A stretch of DNA of 64,000 bases from Hippopus hippopus (taxonomy: Eukaryota > Mollusca > Bivalvia > Cardiida > Cardiidae): contig OX328096.1 of NCBI GenBank assembly GCA_946811185.2, positions 37,150,011 to 37,214,010 on the forward strand, read 5' to 3'. This document shows positions 42,871 to 53,599 of this stretch, one piece after another. Numbering within the stretch: the stretch's first letter is position 1; every line of letters starts with the position of its first letter. The notes below the pieces were generated by a model. The model saw nothing but the letters and a program-made list of their open reading frames with translations. It made no database searches and had not been told where the DNA came from. Made by a program: the position numbers and the translations under genes.

Positions 42871-43106
42871 TACTCTTAACCAGACGACATAGCTTTAGAC
42901 TTGTCAACATTAAAAGCGTTTGAAGCCGACAAAATGAATAAAATGAATATGACTAAAAAAATAAAGAATTTATTGGGAAGGGTAGAAAACATTGTGGGAA
43001 AAGGAGAAAATGCTGGTTACCAGCATTTTCTCCTTTTTTCACAATTTTTTCAAAAACTTTCTTCCTCACGGTCGTAACAAGGCGGGATTGTGTGGTAAAG
43101 GGTTAA
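42871..43106 (+). mobile_element. MITE-A copy (+), 236 bp
   Basis: TACTCTTAACCAGACGACAT to GTGTGGTAAAGGGTTAA. The core at 42985-43051 is near perfect. Extra AATGAATA units left of the core account for its length. Confidence 0.93.
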
Positions 43107-43399
43107 CATAGGCCAAGCCTGTGGGGGAGAAAAAAATAGAAAGGGAATGGGATAGTTGTAAAGACGGACGTAAAACCTGACACGTGTACGGGCTAGAGTT
43201 ATTGGGATTACGTGGGAACTTTTCGTTAATCTTCATCTGTCACTTCAATCACGGTCCAGGGTAACCCTCCTGGGCACACACCTGCGATTAGTTGTCATAC
43301 ATATATGAGACTAAATCCAAGATAGAATGATCGAACGACCAACCTAAAGACCTAAGGACCTATCGATCCGTTGATCAATGGGTCGGGCGAGCAGGTGGT

Positions 43400-43600
43400 C
43401 TTTGGATGGATGGATAGATGGATGGATGGATGGATGGATTGATTGATTGATTGATTGATTGATTGACGTTTGATCGGTCGGTCAGTCGGACGGTCGATTG
43501 AGCGATTTGATTATTTGATTTGATTAATTGGTATGACTGACTGACTTGTTGATTGATTGATTCGATTCGATTGAATTTGATTTGATGGATTGGCATGACT
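43400..43600. repeat. (GATG)n / (GATT)n simple repeat region
   Basis: GATGGATGGATGGATG runs into GATTGATTGATTGATT and then irregular GATT units. Minus-strand Asn/Gln/Ser frames are artefacts. Confidence 0.9.
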
Positions 43601-44265
43601 GTTTCGCTAGTTCATCGATCGGTTAATGTATTGAAATGTTAGTTGGTTGATTGGTTGACTGAACGATCAGTCTATCTATAGATTGATCTATTAAATTCGT
43701 AATTTGTTGTCTTCATGACCTATCCTCTTGATTGATTCGAGGGAGCAGCAGGAAGGGGAATGGATAAATTACGTTTTTGGCTTAAAAGACTATTTACAAA
43801 ATAATCAGGATCATTATATCTGTTTATCAGGTCTTCGATTAGAACAGATTTTTTTCACCGTTGCCGTCTTTCACTTTTCGTACAGTAAGGCAAAAAGCAA
43901 ACGAAAATAAGAACGCTAAAAAAAATATTTTAAAGGCGTTTCAGTCAAGTTATTTCTAGCGCAGAGAATTTCGTGAAATTTGACACAGAAAGACTTCAAA
44001 GTATGTTCTTTCAATATGCGAAGAGATAATCAGACGTTGCCTGATGAACCAAAAAGTTCTGAGCCCACGAAGAACATAACCCTTTTTTCAAATTACACAA
44101 AAACCCAGTTATTGCAGCATACGTCAGAATTTTGTGATTAAAATCTTGAATTTCACTCAAATCATGTTCTCTGCGTTTTAAATTCATAGTGAACCAATGG
44201 ATCCTCTGACTTTGATGAGAAATTAACAGATATTTCAAATTAATGATGCGCTATCTATGTTTCAA
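43601..44265. other. Intronic stretch, nothing recognised
   Basis: No repeat or coding signal was identified. Confidence 0.4.
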
Positions 44266-45000
44266 TAAAACCCTTAGCCCACAAAAATGTTTATCTTATC
44301 ACAGAAAATCAGGACATTATTTGACCCTCAAAAAAATCTAGAGCAAAGATTTTTCTCATTTTTCTCAGAAATATACATGATTATATCCTTTATCAAAAAA
44401 TGCAAAAAAAAAAAAATAGGTTGCCAGGCTACTTTTCCCAATATTCGAACTCAATTACCCCCCCTGGAACAATGAAAATGACACAAAACATCCAAGAGTC
44501 AAATTACTTAGTAAGTTGTATATTTTCTAGCACAAAATCATGTCTTTTTCACAGTAAAGAGGATATATATACTTGATGTAACATTGTTATGGGATAGCTT
44601 TAGAAAATTTTTTTGAAAAAGGAGTAATTGCTCAAACCCTTAGCAAACGAAAATGCTCATTTTATTAGTGAAAATTAGGACATCATTTGACCTTCAAAAA
44701 AGAGATTGTTTTCATTTGTCTATGAAATATACATAATTATATCCTTCATTAAAAAAAAATGCAAAAAATTGATAGGTTGCCTGGCTACTTTTCCCAATAT
44801 TTGAACTCATTTACCTCCCTTGAAACAATGAAAATGACACAAAAGCATCCAAGAGTCAATTTTATACTTAGTTGTATATTTTCTAGCACAAAATCATGTC
44901 TTTTTCACAACAAATATGATATTATTAATCTTTTCCCTGACATATACTTGATTTAACATCCTTATCGGGCGGATTTAGTAAAACAATTGGTAAAAGGTGG
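44266..45000 (+). repeat. Family E, 366-bp direct tandem duplication
   Basis: CCCTTAGC at 44271 and 44637 starts two units. Shared blocks include GGCTACTTTTCCCAATATT, AACAATGAAAATGACACAAA, CATCCAAGAGTCAA and CTAGCACAAAATCATGTCTT. The units differ at many sites, so the duplication is not recent. Each ends in a half-decayed A-like arm (AAAAAGGAGTAATTGCTCA and AAAAGGTGGAATTGGTCA). Confidence 0.85.
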
Positions 45001-45236
45001 AATTGGTCATAGGCAATTTTGCATTTCCCCACAATATTTTCTACACAATCAAAATTTCAACTTCAATTTGAAGCATTTTTAATTAGTCATTTGTAGCTGC
45101 TTTCATCTGACAGTCCGATGATAGTATTACAATCGAACAAAATTACGCGCAAGGAAAATAAAGAAAGGAAGAGACATGCGCGGAAAAGTTGCGCACTGAC
45201 AACCCGATAATACGTCGTTAAAGAAGACCTCAATCA

Positions 45237-45424
45237 TTGAACTCTTTTCCAGATGACACATTTTAGCCTAGTCCAAACTGAAAGCATTTGCAGACGAGAA
45301 ATGTGTCTCGAGTGATGAGGTTTGTCTCTTAGTAACCGGTATTTGCAGTCCTTTTCCCACAATGTTTGCAAAACTCTTTTCGCGAGGTCGTTTAAACTCG
45401 TCATTGTTTGGTAACGGATTTTTG
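45237..45424 (+). mobile_element. MITE-A copy (+), left core arm deleted
   Basis: GAACTCTTTTCCAGATGACA, AAAGCATTTGCAGACGAG, then directly the right arm CCTTTTCCCACAATGTTTGC and TTGTTTGGTAACGGATT. Confidence 0.85.
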
Positions 45425-45516
45425 AAAAACGCATACCAAGCTTGCCATCTGAGTAGATATCATAACTTGTCAGCATTAACATTTACAAAAAGTCAGTAAG
45501 CCCACTGCTATAATAT

Positions 45517-45703
45517 GGCCTGCAACACGCGAAAAGGGGCATTCGGACATTTGCGTAAAGTGTCGTCTCGGATCAGCCTGAAGGACAAAATCTAATGTAG
45601 TCGTAAAGTGCCGTCTCGGGTTAGCCTGCGCGGACTGCGCAGGCTGATCCGAGACGACACTTTACGCAAATGTCCGAATGTCCCTTTTCGCGTGTTGCAA
45701 GCC
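45517..45703 (+). mobile_element. MITE-D copy, internally deleted (187 bp)
   Basis: GGCCTGCAACACGCGAAAAG to TTTTCGCGTGTTGCAAGCC. The first hairpin is cut after CGGATCAGCCTG, with 74 bp missing relative to the 261-bp copies. The second hairpin is near perfect. Confidence 0.94.
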
Positions 45704-45872
45704 ATATTTGTAATACTGGGTTTTATGGTAGTTCAAATAATACCCTTGATAATATTACATAGCTCTTTCATGACTTTGAATTCGAGCGAGGGATCAGTGA
45801 AAAATCATCTTTGTCCAGATGTTAGTAAACAAGACCAGCGTCTGTGTGTCTACTGTTGCCTTTTATATGACA

Positions 45873-46185
45873 GTCACGCTCTGAGAAAAGGTAGTTTAAA
45901 TAATGCATATCGTCGGTTTACTTCCAAAACCTCGTAACTACAGCTTGTAACAAGCTGTAGTTACGAGGTTTTGGAAGTAAACCGACGATATGCCAAAAGT
46001 AACGACCAAGGTCAGCCTGCGCAGTCCGCGCAAGCTGATCTGGCTCGAAATTTTTTGATATTGGTAAATTTACTTCATGTCAATGGAAAACTGTTCTACC
46101 GCATGAGTCAGTCGTTTTTTCGGGAAAATGGGTTCATATTATGCGATGACTTGCTTGGAATAATGCATGACGAAGATGCATCAAA
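45873..46185 (+). mobile_element. MITE-C copy (+) carrying an extra palindrome
   Basis: CACGCTCTGAGAAAAGGTAG, hairpin CCAAGGTCAGCCTGCGCAGT with CGCGCAAGCTGATCTGG, then CGATGACTTGCTTGGAATAA. The right terminus is missing. An 89-bp palindrome sits where GCATCTGCGAAAAG is expected. Confidence 0.88.
45905..45993. repeat. Perfect 89-bp palindrome
   Basis: Two 44-bp arms around one A: GCATATCGTCGGTTTACTTC at the outer left, CAGCTTGT at the centre, then the exact complement. No mismatch was seen by eye. Confidence 0.92.
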
Positions 46186-46189
46186 CTCT

Positions 46190-47467
46190 TATTAGCTAGC
46201 ATTTTCTCCTTTTCCCACCTCCTTTCTACACGATCAGAGATTTTTTGCTAGTTATTTACCAATGTAGATTTTTTTGTCTGCAGATGCTTTCGATTTCGTC
46301 CAGTCTACTTTTTAGCTCCACTGGCCGAAGGCCAGAGAGCTATTGTCATGGCGTTGTGTCCGTCGTGCGTCCGTCCGTCCGTCCGTCCGTCCGTCCGTCC
46401 GTTCGTGCGTGCGTCCGTAAACTTTTTTTTTAAAAAACTTCTCCTCAGAAACTATTGACTGGATTTTTACCAAATTTCACAGGAATGTTCCTTTGGTGGT
46501 CCTCTTTCAAATTCCTTCAAATAATTGTGTTCCATGAAGAATTCTGGTTGCCATGGCAACCAAAGTAAAAAACCTTTAAAAATCTTCTCCTCCCAAACCG
46601 CTATTTGGATAGCATTATTATTTTGCAGGAATGTTCCTTAGATACAGGTTTACAGAATTCCTTAAAAAAAAAAAAGATCTGTCAAAAAACATGGCTTTTA
46701 TGGGAGACTCATTTTCCTTTTATGGTATAAAGTAAAATCTTTGAAAAATTTCTTCTCTAAAACTATTCATTGGATTTCATTGTTGTTAGCTCCACTGGCC
46801 GAAGGCCAGCGAGCTATTGTCATGGCGTTGTGTCCGTCGTGCGTCCGTCCGTCCGTCCGTCCGTCCGTTCGTTCGTCCGTTCGTCCGTTCGTCCGTGCAT
46901 GCGTCTGTAAACTTTTTCTTTAAAAAACTTCTCCTCAGAAACTATTGACTGGATTTTTACCAAATTTCACAGGAATGTTCCTTTGGTGGTCCTCTTTCAA
47001 ATTCCTTCAAATAATTGTGTTCCATGAAGAATTCTGGTTGCCATGGCAACCAAAGTAAAAAACCTTTAAAAATCTTCTCCTCCCAAACCGCTGTTTGGAT
47101 AGCATTATTATTTTGCAGGAATGTTCCTTAGATACAGGTTTACAGAATTCCTTTAAAAAAAAAAAGATCTGTCAAAAAACATGGCTTTTATGGGAGACTC
47201 ATTTTCCTTTTATGGTATAAAGTAAAATCTTTGAAAAATTTCTTCTCTAAAACTATTCATTGGATTTCATTGTTGTTTTGCAGGTAAGTTCCTATGGTGG
47301 TTGTCTACCAAATTGTTTCTTCAGTGAGCTAAAATGCAGGATTGAATGATAATTGTTAAAAACTTCCTTTCGCCATTATAGAAATATCAGGCCTGTGGAG
47401 CGATACAGGCGCTCAAGCGCCTCTAGTTTTATGGGGGGGGGGGGGGGGGGGTGTTGTTAAAGGGTTA
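46190..47467 (-). mobile_element. MITE-A right half (-) split by family F
   Basis: CATTTTCTCCTTTTCCCACC, TTTTGTCTGCAGATGCTTTC and CGTCCAGTCTACTTTT up to 46313. The terminus GTTAAAGGGTTA resumes at about 47456. The left half is cut at the C element. Confidence 0.75.
46314..47450 (+). repeat. Family F block with 484-bp near-identical tandem duplication
   Basis: AGCTCCACTGGCCGAAGGCC starts units at 46314 and 46798. Each has a GTCC minisatellite (about 46365-46415 and 46845-46905), then CTTCTCCTCAGAAACTATTG, GGTTGCCATGGCAACC and GGATTTCATTGTTGTT. Outside the minisatellite only a few differences were seen. The second unit continues to GGCGCTCAAGCGCC and a poly-G run (47433-47451). The family is not recognised. 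Confidence 0.9.
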
Positions 47468-47489
47468 GATAACTGAAAGGTCGTTTTAC

Positions 47490-47630
47490 AATCAGGAACT
47501 TCGACTTTTATTATGAGATCAGATATGACGTCATTGTACTAATTTGAATACGGTCACACAAAATCGACTTTGTTATTGATGACATAACATTCCCACAGGC
47601 CTTTGCAAAATAAAATTGGGCAGACTTAGT
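47490..47630 (+). repeat. Dispersed repeat J, copy 3
   Basis: AATCAGGAACTTCGACTTTT, ATGAGATCAG, ATATGACGTCAT, CTAATTTGAATACGGTC and ATTCCCACAGGCCTTTGC line up with the reverse complement of 28770-28918. Confidence 0.65.
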
Positions 47631-47977
47631 GGCAACATTGAGGAAATTACTTTCACAGACTTGTTTTAACACTTTTTACCGTTTTATCTACCTTTCGAAT
47701 AATTTACTAATTAGGCCTATTTTTTTTTTAATTATCAAGGTTTGGTATGATGATAAAAACCTTGATACCCTCTCCCCCTCTAAAAGAATTTTCTCATCAC
47801 AGACGAAGGAAAGAAAGTAAATCCCATATTGATTTAGTCATAATCATTGTTCTAATTTTACCACATTAGTTCATTAGTGGCTAGTTTACCAAAGTAACCG
47901 GTTTTTAATAAAGGCGTGTAACTCAACTCATCTTTCTCCCCGTAGACACTACGCCTTATATTTAAAACTAATTAAAA

Positions 47978-48210
47978 TTAACTCTTTACTAAAGGGCGAA
48001 ATTCTGGGATTGTCGAAATTGAAAGCATTTGCAGAGGGCAAAATATAGGTTACTCAAACGATGGGTATTTGTGCTTGAAATGGTAGAAAACATTGAGGGA
48101 AAAGGAGAAAATGCTGGTAACCAGCATTTTCTCCTTTTCCAACAATGTTTTCAAAAGCTTTTTTTCTCAAGGTCGTCAAAAAAATCTCGGAGCGTGTGAT
48201 AAAGGTTTAA
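47978..48210 (+). mobile_element. MITE-A copy (+), 233 bp
   Basis: TTAACTCTTTACTAAAGGGC to GTGTGATAAAGGTTTAA. The 67-bp core is at 48086-48152. Confidence 0.93.
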
Positions 48211-48366
48211 TTTCTAATGGTTTCAGATAAATAACTAATCGACTCATCCCGCCTACCTTCCCTGTTTTTCAACCCTTAAACTTCTACATAAATAAAATTT
48301 ATATTTCCAATCAACACTTATCCTAAAATACAACCTTCTTTTTCGTCGTAACAAAAATTCATTGTA

Positions 48367-48436
48367 TCGGACAATATAAATTTCAGATCCGACTGCTCGA
48401 TCTGTGGAGTCCGATCTGAATATAACTTGCAGTCTT
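48367..48436. mobile_element. MITE-B hairpin, worn but paired
   Basis: TTTCAGATCCGACTGCTCGA and GGAGTCCGATCTGAATATA. GATCCGACT and AGTCCGATC keep pairing approximately. Confidence 0.6.
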
Positions 48437-48447
48437 ACAAATTAGTT

Positions 48448-48685
48448 ATACTCTGTGATTATGAACAGGTGGTTTAATGCATATGCATTATGCAGAAAGT
48501 ATCGATCCAAGTCGGCCTGGGTCATAAATTTTTGTTATTGGTACATTTTCTCCATATCAAGCGACCATTCTACCTCATAATTCGGTCGATTTTTGGAGAA
48601 AATAGATCTATTTTATGCAACAACTTGCTTGATATAGTAGGCATTACGAAGATGTGTTAACCCCATTTTCCCAGAGCGTCACTCA
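48448..48685 (+). mobile_element. MITE-C copy (+)
   Basis: ACTCTGTGATTATGAACAGG to TTTCCCAGAGCGTCACTC. The hairpin has lost its central part (CGATCCAAGTCGGCCTGGGT). Confidence 0.85.
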
Positions 48686-48835
48686 ATTACATATTGATCG
48701 ATAAGCCACATATGTCTTATTGTTTTATCGGATTTTTAAAGGATGACGAATTGAAGTGTCCACCTAAATCGCGACTGACCGCTAATGTTAGTATTACATC
48801 TGAGCATAATTCCTGCAACAACAGGTACTTGCTAT

Positions 48836-48903
48836 GGACAGTGTGGATCAAGATCAGACTGCACAACATGTGCATTCTGATCATTTATCTATACTGTCCG
48901 ATA
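48836..48903. mobile_element. MITE-B hairpin
   Basis: GGACAGTGTGGATCAAGATC and GTGCATTCTGATCATTTATC, then TATACTGTCC. The flanks are too worn to set element ends. Confidence 0.75.
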
Positions 48904-49265
48904 GACTGTAGGTATATTTTATTCAAAATCACCCAGAAGACGTTCGTGTATTTTTGTCTACTGAACAATACTTTTCATTTACCTTTTGGGTCTAAGAGTT
49001 GATTTCTTCGCTAATGCGAATTCCTTGTCCCTCAATCTTTAAACCGTATAAACACACTTGACCGCGAATAACTTAGTGGTCATAATTCGTTTACTTAAAG
49101 CTGATAAACAGCTTGTTTTTGTATGGGTGCAGCAATATTTGCCATTGCGGGATTTTTGCGTCAGAAACTGATGAGCCTTTCATGGGCTCATATTCCAAAA
49201 GAGACAAGTTTTCTTCTGTTCTTGTTGTTATTGTTTCTGCGCTCGCCTGGCCCAACTCCGGAAGT

Positions 49266-49663
49266 ACGAGTATAGGCCTCTCTCAATGGAATAAATTGTA
49301 CAAGTTCGTCATAACGTATTTGTCTGTCTTAATGGCCGGCCGTTGCGTTTCTTATGTACATGGAAATGTCTGGACTTGAGCATCGTCTTTATGCTGTAAG
49401 ACAGAACTTCAGATAGATGGATATTCTACACACTTTTCAATTTTCCATTTATTTCAAATAAAAGCCAGAAACAATTTTACTTGTATTATGCCTTACATAA
49501 AAACGATTTGCCTGATTGATTATCTAAAAGAGCACTTAACAATACTTGACAAGCAGTATGAGCGTGTTCTTCCATTGTTTGAAGGCTCTGTTTCCGCTGT
49601 ACTCGATTCACCAGACCGTGCACTGACAAAACCGATTTATTCCATTGAGAGAGGCCTACTCGT
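49266..49663. mobile_element. Possible 398-bp inverted-repeat element
   Basis: ACGAGTATAGGCCTCTCTCA (49266) is mirrored by TGAGAGAGGCCTACTCGT ending at 49663. Arms are about 28 bp, extending to TTTATTCCAT inside. The ~340 bp between them has no recognised coding or family match. Confidence 0.6.
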
Positions 49664-49844
49664 TTAGAACAATCTTGTCAGCAGAACAATCGTCCTGAAT
49701 AGACATACCGAGATATAAACATGCCCTTTGTTGCACCTTATGTCATTGGCAAGCCTTCTTTTGTTTTATATCTGTCAGTTTAAGATTGTAATCAAACCAG
49801 TCTGTGATTCATTACAGTATAACGATCGTTAGATATGTTAATTC

Positions 49845-50065
49845 TGTACACCAACCGACAAAATTTTAGACTTGTCCATTTTGAAAGGAATTGCTGACGA
49901 AACATCAAATTCGGCTTAAATCATAGGATTTGTTTAAGAATCGGATTAGCAACATTGTGGGAAAAGAAAAAAAATGCTGGTTACCAGCATTTCTCCTTTC
50001 ACTTAATGTTTTCATATGCCTAATTCTACATGGTCGATAAAAATCGGGCTTGTTTGGCGAAAGAG
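49845..50065 (+). mobile_element. MITE-A copy (+), worn
   Basis: CACCAACCGACAAAATTTTA to CGGGCTTGTTTGGCGAAAGA. The core is CATTGTGGGAAAAGAAAAAA with a short right arm. Confidence 0.82.
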
Positions 50066-50182
50066 ATCTACAAATAACGAAGAGTGTTTTTTGCAAATTC
50101 TCAAGTGACAACTTTTTTTTTTTCAATGATCAGGTTTTTTGTTTTACTCGTATGAGTGTAAAAGTTTTGAAAAAGGAAAAGG

Positions 50183-50406
50183 TTTAACATTTGACCAAAT
50201 AATCCTGAATTTAAACGATCCTAAGAAAGAAGGGTTTTGAAAACATTGTGTGAAAAGGAGAAAATGCTAGTAACCAGCATTTTCTCCTTTTTCCACGATG
50301 TTTTCTATTGTATCATAGACAAGTTGCAACATTTCAGCCAATTTGTCCTTTGCAAATGCCTTCAAATCGGACCAGTCTAAAATTTCTGTCATTTGGTACA
50401 GAGTCA
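50183..50406 (-). mobile_element. MITE-A copy (-)
   Basis: TTAACATTTGACCAAATAAT to GGTACAGAGTCAA. The core at 50239-50305 is mostly paired. Confidence 0.9.
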
Positions 50407-50654
50407 AGTTAAATATGTTTAACCATATTCATAAACGTTTCTGAACGCCTTTCTTATTCTTAAGTTCGAAACTAGCCATCCAATTAGCCACTACACTATT
50501 TGCGCTAAATACAGTTTTAATAAACCACTTCACTGGCTTTACTGCACAGACAAAAGCTAAACTAACAAAATAGTATATAAATCTGCACGAAGCACTAATA
50601 TCTATATGAAAGAGAAGATAATACATTAAACTTTGTGGAGCTGGACCCGTGTTT

Positions 50655-50750
50655 AATTGCTTATGCAGACAATGTTGATCAAGATCAGACTGCACAGAAC
50701 GTGCATTCTGATCTTGGATCAACACTGTCCGCTAATTTACCAGGTATTTA
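50655..50750. mobile_element. MITE-B variant copy (GATCAACACT arm)
   Basis: GACAATGTTGATCAAGATCA and TGATCTTGGATCAACACTGT (hairpin 50668-50730) share the TTGATC/GATCAA arm change, seen again at 4213-4255. Confidence 0.8.
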
Positions 50751-50816
50751 GACAAAAAGGTTTTGAAATTGCAGTATCTGCACCTACAGTACGGCCTAAG
50801 AATGTTCATTTGATTT

Positions 50817-51066
50817 GAGCCATGCTGAAAAGGGGGTTAAATGCATTTACAGAAAGTATCGACCAACGTTAGCCGGTACATTCCACGCAGGCTGACATTG
50901 GTCGAAACCTTTTGCTATTTGCAAAATTTCTGTTTGTCCAAAGACCATTCTACCTTATGATTCAGTCGGTTTCTAGACAGATGGATTTTATGGATCCATA
51001 GTTATTAGATGACTTGCTTGGTATGCTGCATTAGGGTGATGCAGAAACCAACTTTTGAGTATGGCT
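50817..51066 (+). mobile_element. MITE-C copy (+)
   Basis: GAGCCATGCTGAAAAGGGGG to TTTGAGTATGGCTT. The hairpin is CGACCAACGTTAGCCGG with GCAGGCTGACATTGGTCG. Confidence 0.88.
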
Positions 51067-51559
51067 TATTTATTAATCACTTTAAGGGTTAACATTTGAA
51101 AACATTGCTGGATACAAGCCATTGTTTCTTTTCCACCAATATTTCCGAAAGCTGGAAACTTCATGTGCATGAAAAGTCGTATTGCAAAGTAACGGGTGTA
51201 TGAAAGTTAGATGATGAACTTTACTGGATCCTTCTTCCAATTTATGTTGGCATTACGGATATGCGTGCAGAAATCTAGAACGCTGGTGAACTTCCTTCTT
51301 CATCAGAGGGTCCTTCCGCTCGTCACAACTCGGCCGATTCCATAATTACTTCAAACCGTAGGAGTTTCCGTTGAAACTTCTTTCAGTCACATGATCCAAA
51401 ACATGGTGGCTTCAATGAAATTATTTCATCAATGGCAACAACAGCTACAGTGAAAGTATTTGCATTTATCAACCTGTAAGCGGACTATTTCTGGCGAAGA
51501 AATGCAAAGTGTATGTAAATATCACCCAACAAATCAGCTGATGGACTTAGCTGATCACC
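51067..51559. other. Spacer with A-like scrap
   Basis: GAAAACATTGCTGGATACAA near 51093 resembles an old A arm. Nothing else recognised. Confidence 0.35.
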
Positions 51560-51745
51560 CGAGATTCGACTAGTGAAGGTCGCCCGTGCCTTATTGTTAT
51601 GAACAGGAAATCTGCTGCTAGCTAGTCACGTGGTCAGTACCCGTTGGTGCGGCACTGTACAGTCTCTATCTAGTATAAATGAAACGCCGAAAATACATGA
51701 ATAAGTTAGCTGTCGCATTTGTATGACTTAAAACAACTGTTTGAT
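51560..51745 (+). mobile_element. SINE remnant (+)
   Basis: TAGTCACGTGGTCAGTACCC and ATGAATAAGTTAGCTGTCGC match SINE body blocks. The head is not recognisable. Confidence 0.5.
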
Positions 51746-51918
51746 AGCGGCATAAACCTACAGCTGCTATTCGGTAATCCTTCTTCATCGCCCTAGTTCT
51801 TACAACAGATTCATTATTGTATTTTATACAAACAGCTTTTCATTACCACTCTCTGCTTCTATTATATTTGTTTGTCAACGAATAACGTTGCAAATATGGT
51901 AAGTCATTACGCTTCTAA

Positions 51919-52133
51919 CAACCCTTTCCCCACCAACAGCAAAACGGGGACGTTTGGGGACGGTATAGATCAAGATCAGACTGCATATTCTACTGCACAG
52001 AACGTGCAGTCTGATTTTAGATCTATACCGTCCGTTTGTATAATCAAGCTTATTAAATAAAATCAAAACCACTGAGTTTCAGTTGATTCTATGTTCAGAC
52101 GTTGACTAAATATATCCAGCCTTGAAAGAGTTA
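51919..52133 (+). mobile_element. MITE-B2 copy (+), enlarged hairpin
   Basis: ACAACCCTTTCCCCACCAAC to AGCCTTGAAAGAGTTA. The hairpin spans 51958-52033 (76 bp), longer because of extra TATTCTACTGCA in the loop. CGTCCGTTTGTATAATCAAG is the B2 flank. Confidence 0.9.
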
Positions 52134-52507
52134 GTGAATAACCACCTTCACATGACTCTTATTACTTTGCAGCAGACCGACTTTGACAAAAAAAGTGACA
52201 AAAGGACAAATGAATTGTTACTGGTCACAGTGATAGATCTAGCTTTCCTTTTGCCAAGATATTTTCGTATGTTATATGTGTAAAATCTCAATTCCCATCG
52301 ATTATCCGTATTATACAAGCATTTTATCAAATTTCTCTACCGCAGATTTGTTTCAGGAAGTAATGTATGATGAAAAACAAATGTATATTTGTATAAGAAG
52401 GGAGTATCCTTTAAGGTGTTTGTGCATGTTTTACCTTTCTTTGCCTTTCTACGAACACAAATTAACGAATAATTGCCAGTCTACATACGACTCTTCTGCA
52501 TGACTGT
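52134..52507. other. Intronic stretch, nothing recognised
   Basis: No repeat or coding signal was identified. Confidence 0.4.
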
Positions 52508-52722
52508 GTACTAGACAGCTCCGAGTTTCAACGACCATGAAAAGGAAGCCTTTAGAAAACATTGTATGAAAAGGAGAAAATGCTTGTAACCATCATTTTC
52601 TCCTTTTGCTACAATGTTTTCTATCCTATTAGAGGCAGATTCCATAATCTTAGTCACATTCATTTCTGCACATGCTTTCAATAGGTATAAGTCTTAAATT
52701 TTGTCTTTTATTACAGAGTTAA
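52508..52722 (-). mobile_element. MITE-A copy (-)
   Basis: Left end worn (TACTAGACAGCTCCGAGTTT), core 52555-52621, right end TTTATTACAGAGTTAA. The centre is CTTGTAACCATC. Confidence 0.88.
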
Positions 52723-52967
52723 AACACAATGATAGATGGTGAGACTAACAATTTTCAATTTTCCATCTGCTACTTTGTTCCGTAAACTTCATTTTTCCCG
52801 CAAGTTTGAGAGAATTTTCTTTCATTTATCTTAAAGATTTAACAGTAAACGTAATTAGATTTGTAGCTGTCGAGTTGTAACAGAGCGACATTGTTAACTA
52901 AATGTTGTCTTAGCAAACACAGCTGTTAACTAAGATCTTAATGAATCCTTACACTTTATTTATTTGT

Positions 52968-53035
52968 TTGTATGATGCTTAACGCCGTTTTAAACATTAT
53001 TTCAGTTCTATCGCCACGGCCAGTCCCTCTTTCCA
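52968..53035 (-). mobile_element. SINE 3' tail (-)
   Basis: TTGTATGATGCTTAACGCCG and TCGCCACGGCCAGTCCC are the reverse complement of the SINE tail seen at 54500-54568. Confidence 0.65.
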
Positions 53036-53190
53036 TCTTTCATCTTAAATCTACATTTTTCGACTAAGGTTTTTTGGATGTGTTGGGGAGGGGGAGGGAT
53101 AGGAGGGACTGTAGAGGGGTTTGAGATCAATAGATTTGGTTTTAGCTACTGGCTGAAAAGTTTCGTTTAATTCATCCGGCAGTCTAAGAA

Positions 53191-53408
53191 TTAACCCTTT
53201 ACCGAGCAATCCTGAGCTATAAAGACCCTGTCCGATGGGAATTTTGAAAACATTGTGGAAAAAAGGAGATAATACTGGTAATCAGCATGTTCTCCTTTTC
53301 TCACACTGTTCTCAAAATAAATGCCAACATTTGAGCCATTTAATCTGTCGTCTTCCAGTGTTGTGGATTTAAACAAGTCTGCCATTTTGTCATCTTGTAA
53401 AGAGTTAA
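53191..53408 (-). mobile_element. MITE-A copy (-), 218 bp
   Basis: TTAACCCTTTACCGAGCAAT to CATCTTGTAAAGAGTTAA with TTAA at both ends. The right arm is shortened (CTCACACTGTTCTC). Confidence 0.92.
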
Positions 53409-53599
53409 CCCGTTCGGTGTGGAGGACAACTGTGGGCTTGCATTTTGGACTGCAGAGGTCACGGTTAGATTGCAGAGAATTGCAGGCTGATGTTAGAGTG
53501 CGTTGCTTAATATGGACTTCTTCACAAAACAAAACCTTTGTGTTGTATGTGTGTCCATATCCATTTCACTTTTTCGACAAAAAAGCCGCGAAAGCTCTA

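Noticed and set aside
46245..46923. Two open frames with repeated Arg-Pro-Ser-Val
   Set aside because: They come from the GTCC minisatellite in the two family F units.
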